Part shown: one piece after another, positions 5,801-5,923 of the stretch
How the letters are laid out: each line of letters starts with the position of its first letter
How positions within the stretch are numbered: position 1 is the stretch's first letter
Source of the DNA: Robiginitomaculum sp.
Lineage (GTDB): Bacteria > Pseudomonadota > Alphaproteobacteria > Caulobacterales > Maricaulaceae
Length of the DNA stretch: 5,923 bases
Assembly (NCBI GenBank): GCA_002733485.1
Contig: NVVU01000037.1
Coordinates: 8,389-14,311 of the forward strand
Reading direction: 5' to 3'
Program-made: the position numbers and the translations under genes
The notes under the pieces: generated by a model
The model's input: the letters and a program-made list of their open reading frames with translations, nothing else
Told to the model about the DNA's origin: nothing
Databases searched by the model: none

Positions 5801-5923
5801 GGAACAATCGGCACCGTAATATCCAGATAGACCAGCCGTTTCAGGTTCTGAATGTCCACCCGCAAAGCCATCCCAGGCACCATGTTTTCGGATCGGACAA
5901 ACACCATGCCCTGTATGGTCTGC
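5797..5923 (-). CDS. C-terminal end of an unidentified protein (partial, N-terminus beyond window)
   Basis: An open frame enters from the right edge and ends at TGA 5799-5797, giving about 42 codons that finish ...VYLDITVPIVP. Alternating hydrophobic and polar residues suggest beta strands. There is no signature for a family call. The stop overlaps the start of the small membrane protein as ATGA, the same architecture as the other junctions, which supports a real gene that is part of the operon. Confidence 0.6.
   Translation of the reverse strand, partial: QTIQGMVFVRSENMVPGMALRVDIQNLKRLVYLDITVPIVP

Noticed and set aside
1..5923. tRNA, rRNA, CRISPR array, insertion sequence ends or attachment sites
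   Set aside because: The window is almost fully covered by overlapping minus-strand genes, and I saw no repeat array, terminal inverted repeats or RNA-gene signatures.

Overview
The window is an uninterrupted minus-strand gene cluster from a Gram-negative bacterium. It holds four complete genes and one partial gene at each edge. Sec signal peptides, a lipobox (LAAC), Shine-Dalgarno-like sites and moderate GC content fit a proteobacterium. An alphaproteobacterium, possibly marine, is only a guess; no phylogenetic marker is present.

Layout in transcription order (right to left): (1) 5923-5797, the C-terminal 42 codons of an unidentified protein. (2) 5800-5531, an 89-residue protein with three predicted membrane helices. 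(3) 5531-3225, a 768-residue exported protein. I read it as a polymorphic-toxin-like protein: signal peptide, helical region, a 'Pre-toxin TG'-like segment, and a C-terminal domain that matches the catalytic core of the anthrax edema factor / CyaA / ExoY nucleotidyl cyclase toxins. (4) 3228-1894, a 444-residue exported protein with a long acidic linker containing no basic residue and a six-cysteine C-terminus. (5) 1868-360, an exported Cys-type S1 sulfatase with an intact CSPAR site. (6) 363-1, the N-terminal third or so of a lipoprotein with a formylglycine-generating-enzyme (SUMF1) domain, the family that activates Cys-type sulfatases.

Four of the five junctions are stop/start overlaps (ATGA, TGATG, ATGA, ATGA) and the fifth is a 25-bp gap. 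The cluster is therefore very probably one translationally coupled operon whose promoter and terminator lie outside the window. Every complete product is exported or membrane-bound. The sulfatase and the SUMF1-type lipoprotein are an evident enzyme/maturase pair.

The main point of interest is the third gene. A Sec-exported, apparently undescribed member of the CyaA/ExoY cyclase fold is coupled to an unknown acidic Cys-rich protein and to a sulfatase module. The cyclase assignment rests on manual comparison with remembered family sequences and has not been tested by any search.
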